Positions 61,696-64,000 of a DNA stretch of 64,000 bases are shown in pieces (position 1 is the stretch's first letter; each line of letters starts with the position of its first letter). The translations under genes and the position numbers were made by a program. Location: positions 95,982-159,981 of the forward strand of contig CAMCXF010000002.1 of assembly GCA_945883235.1 (NCBI GenBank), written 5' to 3'. This DNA comes from Phenylobacterium deserti. GTDB taxonomy: Bacteria; Pseudomonadota; Alphaproteobacteria; Caulobacterales; Caulobacteraceae. Under the pieces are notes generated by a model. The model made no database searches, had not been told where the DNA came from, and was given only the letters and a program-made list of their open reading frames with translations.

Positions 61696-63021
61696 GTGAA
61701 GACACCTAGAGTACTCGGGTTGGCGCTGGCCTTGATGGCCGCGCTGATGGTTCCGTCAGCTGCAATTTCCCAGGCCAAGAAACCTGTCGCCCCCCCCGCC
61801 GTTTCGCCGGCGGCGATCAAGGCCGGGATGGCCAAGGCTCCGGCGATCGCCCTGGCGGCAGGCCTGCCTTGCCAGGTATCCGACGCCCGTCTGGTCGGCG
61901 AAGACAAGAAAGCCAAGGTCGCCTACTACGAGGTCGCCTGTGGACCCGGTGCCGTTGGCTACATCCTGCAAGCCCCGGCCGAGGGTGCGCCCACCGTCTT
62001 CAGTTGCATCGAAGCCAACACGCCGCCGGCGCCCGGCCAACCGCCATCGGCACCCTGCATGTTGTCCGGAAACGACAATCCGAAAGCCCTGCTCCAGCCG
62101 ATGATGAAGACGGCGGGCGTTGATTGCCTTCCCGAGCAAGCTCGCGGCATCGGCCAGACCAAGGTCAACACCTATATCGAAGTCGCCTGTCAGGGTGGCA
62201 CCGGCTACATCCTTGTGGCCAGCGCACCGTTCGACACGGCCAAGCCCGCGCAGGCCCAGAATTGCCTGATGTACGATGGCTCGGAATCCAACCTCAAGTG
62301 CGTGATCAACGATAAAGCGGCACGCATGCTGATCGTCGACAGATATGCGACGGCCGCCAACAATGGCTGCACGGTCAAGGATCGTCGCTTCGTCGGCACG
62401 GCCAAGGACAACTCGACCTACTACGAAGCTTCCTGCGAAAACGGCAAAGGCTTCATCTACAAGGCCACAGCCTCGGGCGCGCTGGCGGAGACCTTTGAGT
62501 GCGCCAAGGCCACCCAGCTTCTGGGCGGCTGCGAGCTGACCGACGCGCGTGAGGCGCTGACCGAGCAAGCTGCGCTCTACACCAAGCTTGCCAAGTCCGC
62601 TGGCGCGACCTGTGACGTCACGCGCTACGCCCTATTCCCGCCCAAACCGGGCGAGGAAGACGTCGAAATGCTGTGCAAGGACGGCACCAGCATGATCGGC
62701 ATTTTCCGGGCTCCGGGAAAGCCCAGCCTGGTCGTCGACTGCGCCCGCGCCCCGATCGCCGGTTTCAGGTGCTCGCTGACCAAGACGGTCGATCTCGCCG
62801 TCTATACGGCCGACCTGAAGAAGCACAACGTCAACTCCTGCGTGGTTTCCGACACGCGGCTGGTCGGCAAGAACGACCAGGGCAACACCTATGTCGAGGT
62901 CGCCTGCGCCGACAAGCTGAAGGGCTATGTGATCGAGTATCAGGCCACGACAGCGGTGACGGCCGTCAAGGCCACGGGCTGCACCTTCTTCGGCAATTGC
63001 AAGCTGCCGACCAACACCTGA
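61696..63021 (+). CDS. Exported protein with five four-cysteine repeats, unknown family
   Basis: A 441-residue protein starting at GTG 61696 (GAGGAG about ten bases upstream) with a signal peptide (RVLGLALALMAALMVPSAA). After a Lys/Pro/Ala-rich stretch come five repeats with cysteines at 59/82/104/121, 144/165/190/202, 225/247/269/279, 306/327/349/359 and 382/404/429/435. These are the only 20 cysteines. Repeats 1, 3 and 5 share C-xVxDxRxVG followed by an aromatic-E-x-x-C and GxI; repeat 4 is the most diverged. First-cysteine spacing is 85, 81, 81 and 76 residues. Disulfides in the periplasm or outside are likely, with two per repeat. I do not recognise the family. A perfect terminator follows. 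Nothing indicates a catalytic site. Confidence 0.82.
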   Translation: MKTPRVLGLALALMAALMVPSAAISQAKKPVAPPAVSPAAIKAGMAKAPAIALAAGLPCQVSDARLVGEDKKAKVAYYEVACGPGAVGYILQAPAEGAPTVFSCIEANTPPAPGQPPSAPCMLSGNDNPKALLQPMMKTAGVDCLPEQARGIGQTKVNTYIEVACQGGTGYILVASAPFDTAKPAQAQNCLMYDGSESNLKCVINDKAARMLIVDRYATAANNGCTVKDRRFVGTAKDNSTYYEASCENGKGFIYKATASGALAETFECAKATQLLGGCELTDAREALTEQAALYTKLAKSAGATCDVTRYALFPPKPGEEDVEMLCKDGTSMIGIFRAPGKPSLVVDCARAPIAGFRCSLTKTVDLAVYTADLKKHNVNSCVVSDTRLVGKNDQGNTYVEVACADKLKGYVIEYQATTAVTAVKATGCTFFGNCKLPTNT

Positions 63022-63046
63022 TCTCGGCGACAGCCGGAACGACGAG

Positions 63047-63074
63047 GGCCCGCGGAGCGATCCGCGGGCCTTTT
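63047..63074 (+). terminator. Rho-independent terminator
   Basis: GGCCCGCGGA and TCCGCGGGCC form a perfect 10-bp stem with a GCGA tetraloop, followed by TTTT. It lies 25 bases after the cysteine-repeat gene and ends that transcript. Confidence 0.9.
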
Positions 63075-63262
63075 CGTTGGGTGGGGACCGAAGGCACCGG
63101 GAACAAGCGACCGGGAGCGCTACTTCGCAAACGGCTGGTACCGTGATGTCCAGGAACATGAGCGTGCCATTCCGTGAAGGTCACGGCAAGCCAACTTAGT
63201 TTGCTTTGCAAGCGCCACCGTCCCCGGGCGATCCAGCGTCGTCTCAAGGGAGGGAGCAGTCC

Positions 63263-64000
63263 ATGGCTTCGGGCAAACCTACGGATGAAGAGCCCGATCG
63301 GGCGGCTACGAACATCATGACCACGACGCCCGAGAACCAGGCGGCGACCTTCCGAAACCAGGATCAGGTCTGGCCGCACCGCGTCATCCGGCGTGGCGAT
63401 GCGGTGCGTCCGCTCCCACGGCACGCCGGTTCGCTCGAGGATCGGACGTTTCAGGTGGGCAACGTCTCTCTGAGCCTCAGTGACTTCATGGCCCGCCGCC
63501 GCACGGCCGGGTTCCTGATCCTGAAGGACGGCGAGATCGCGCTGGAGCTCTACGGTATGGGGAACGGCCCGCAGAGCCGTTGGACAAGCTTCTCGACCGC
63601 CAAGTCGATGACGGCGACGCTCGTCGGTGCTGCGCTCCATGATGGCGTGATCGGCAGCCTCGACGATCCCTGCGACCTCTACCTGCCGCGGCTTCGCGGC
63701 TCGGCCTATGAGGGTGTCACGATCCGCAATGCCCTGCGGATGGCCTCGGGCGTGGGCTGGAACGAGGGAGCCCACTCCGACGGACCTGATCTCAGACGCT
63801 TGGGTCAGGCCATGGGCCGTCGGCGGTCGGGTTCTATCCTCGACCTCCTCTGCACCCTGCCGCGCGCTCAACCTCAGAATGTAGTCTTCAACTATTCGAC
63901 GATCGAAAGCTTTCTGTTGGGCGCGGTCGTCGCGGCCGCCACGGGCCGGTGGCTGGCCGACTACGCCAGCGAGAGGATCTGGGGACCGGCCGGCATGGAG
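63263..64000 (+). CDS. Serine hydrolase (beta-lactamase/class C-like), incomplete at window end
   Basis: The open frame of 246 codons runs off the window. The nucleophile motif SxxK is visible as STAK in WTSFSTAKSMTATLVG, about residue 112, followed by IRNALRMASGVGWNEG, a typical class C/esterase segment, and FNYSTIESFLLG, where Tyr-Ser-Thr stands at the YxN position. This pattern fits 6-aminohexanoate-dimer hydrolase or EstB-like esterases better than true beta-lactamases. There is no signal peptide. GGGAGGGAG about eight bases before the ATG supports the start. Confidence 0.85.
   Translation, partial: MASGKPTDEEPDRAATNIMTTTPENQAATFRNQDQVWPHRVIRRGDAVRPLPRHAGSLEDRTFQVGNVSLSLSDFMARRRTAGFLILKDGEIALELYGMGNGPQSRWTSFSTAKSMTATLVGAALHDGVIGSLDDPCDLYLPRLRGSAYEGVTIRNALRMASGVGWNEGAHSDGPDLRRLGQAMGRRRSGSILDLLCTLPRAQPQNVVFNYSTIESFLLGAVVAAATGRWLADYASERIWGPAGME

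Overview
The window reads as the chromosome of a GC-rich alphaproteobacterium of the Caulobacterales (Caulobacter/Brevundimonas/Phenylobacterium type; genus not determinable from what I can see). The evidence is the gene order ftsZ - lpxC - bamD - recN - ligA, a CtrA-type TTAA-N7-TTAAC box and three GANTC (CcrM-type) sites in front of ftsZ, large TonB-dependent receptors, and several small alphaproteobacterial families (DUF4169, RHH_4, DUF2171). I see no tRNA, rRNA, CRISPR array, insertion sequence or prophage, and no gene-free stretch longer than 300 bases.

Layout. 1-4083: a TonB-dependent receptor divergent from a beta-propeller phytase lipoprotein, a likely phytate-phosphate scavenging pair with a Pho-box-like site between them. 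4084-13094: division and envelope genes (ftsZ, a small ORF, lpxC, a flavin-binding PPOX protein, bamD) followed by DNA repair genes (recN, ligA). 13091-20523: housekeeping genes (SAM methyltransferase, Xaa-Pro aminopeptidase, GIY-YIG protein, prmA, corA, uvrD/pcrA). 20567-24884: a long palindromic intergenic element, a small ribbon-helix-helix gene whose stop codon lies in that element, a Coq4-like protein, three small DUF proteins, an aspartate aminotransferase and a VTT membrane protein. 24946-26712: leuA behind a leucine-rich leader peptide with mutually exclusive hairpins (attenuator). 26723-29881: a DMT exporter and a molybdate ABC transporter (modABC). 30121-35849: the rod-shape operon mreB-mreC-mreD-mrdA-rodA.

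35846-44831: accessory metabolism: prolyl iminopeptidase, epoxide-hydrolase-like enzyme, Bcr/CflA exporter, a tightly coupled aminotransferase/amidase/DUF423 operon, and a second TonB-dependent receptor divergent from it. 44937-49791: nitroreductase, YqgE, peroxiredoxin, subtilase, 3-methyladenine glycosylase and an amidohydrolase. 49844-51712: a hybrid histidine kinase interrupted by two in-frame amber codons. 51790-58580: acyl-CoA dehydrogenase, YceI, a cytochrome b561-YceI fusion, TsaC/Sua5, a VapBC toxin-antitoxin pair with a palindromic operator, and an FAD-linked oxidase. 58621-64000: yaaA, a YbjN-like exported protein, an SPFH/NfeD pair, an exported protein with five four-cysteine repeats that I do not recognise, a strong terminator, and the start of a serine hydrolase that runs off the window.

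The items most worth a second look are the five-repeat, 20-cysteine exported protein (61696-63021), the doubly amber-interrupted histidine kinase (49844-51712), the leuA attenuator with a probably leaderless leader peptide (24946-25101), and the palindromic element that supplies a stop codon to a regulator gene (20567-20710). All protein assignments are from reading the translated sequence; no database search was run.
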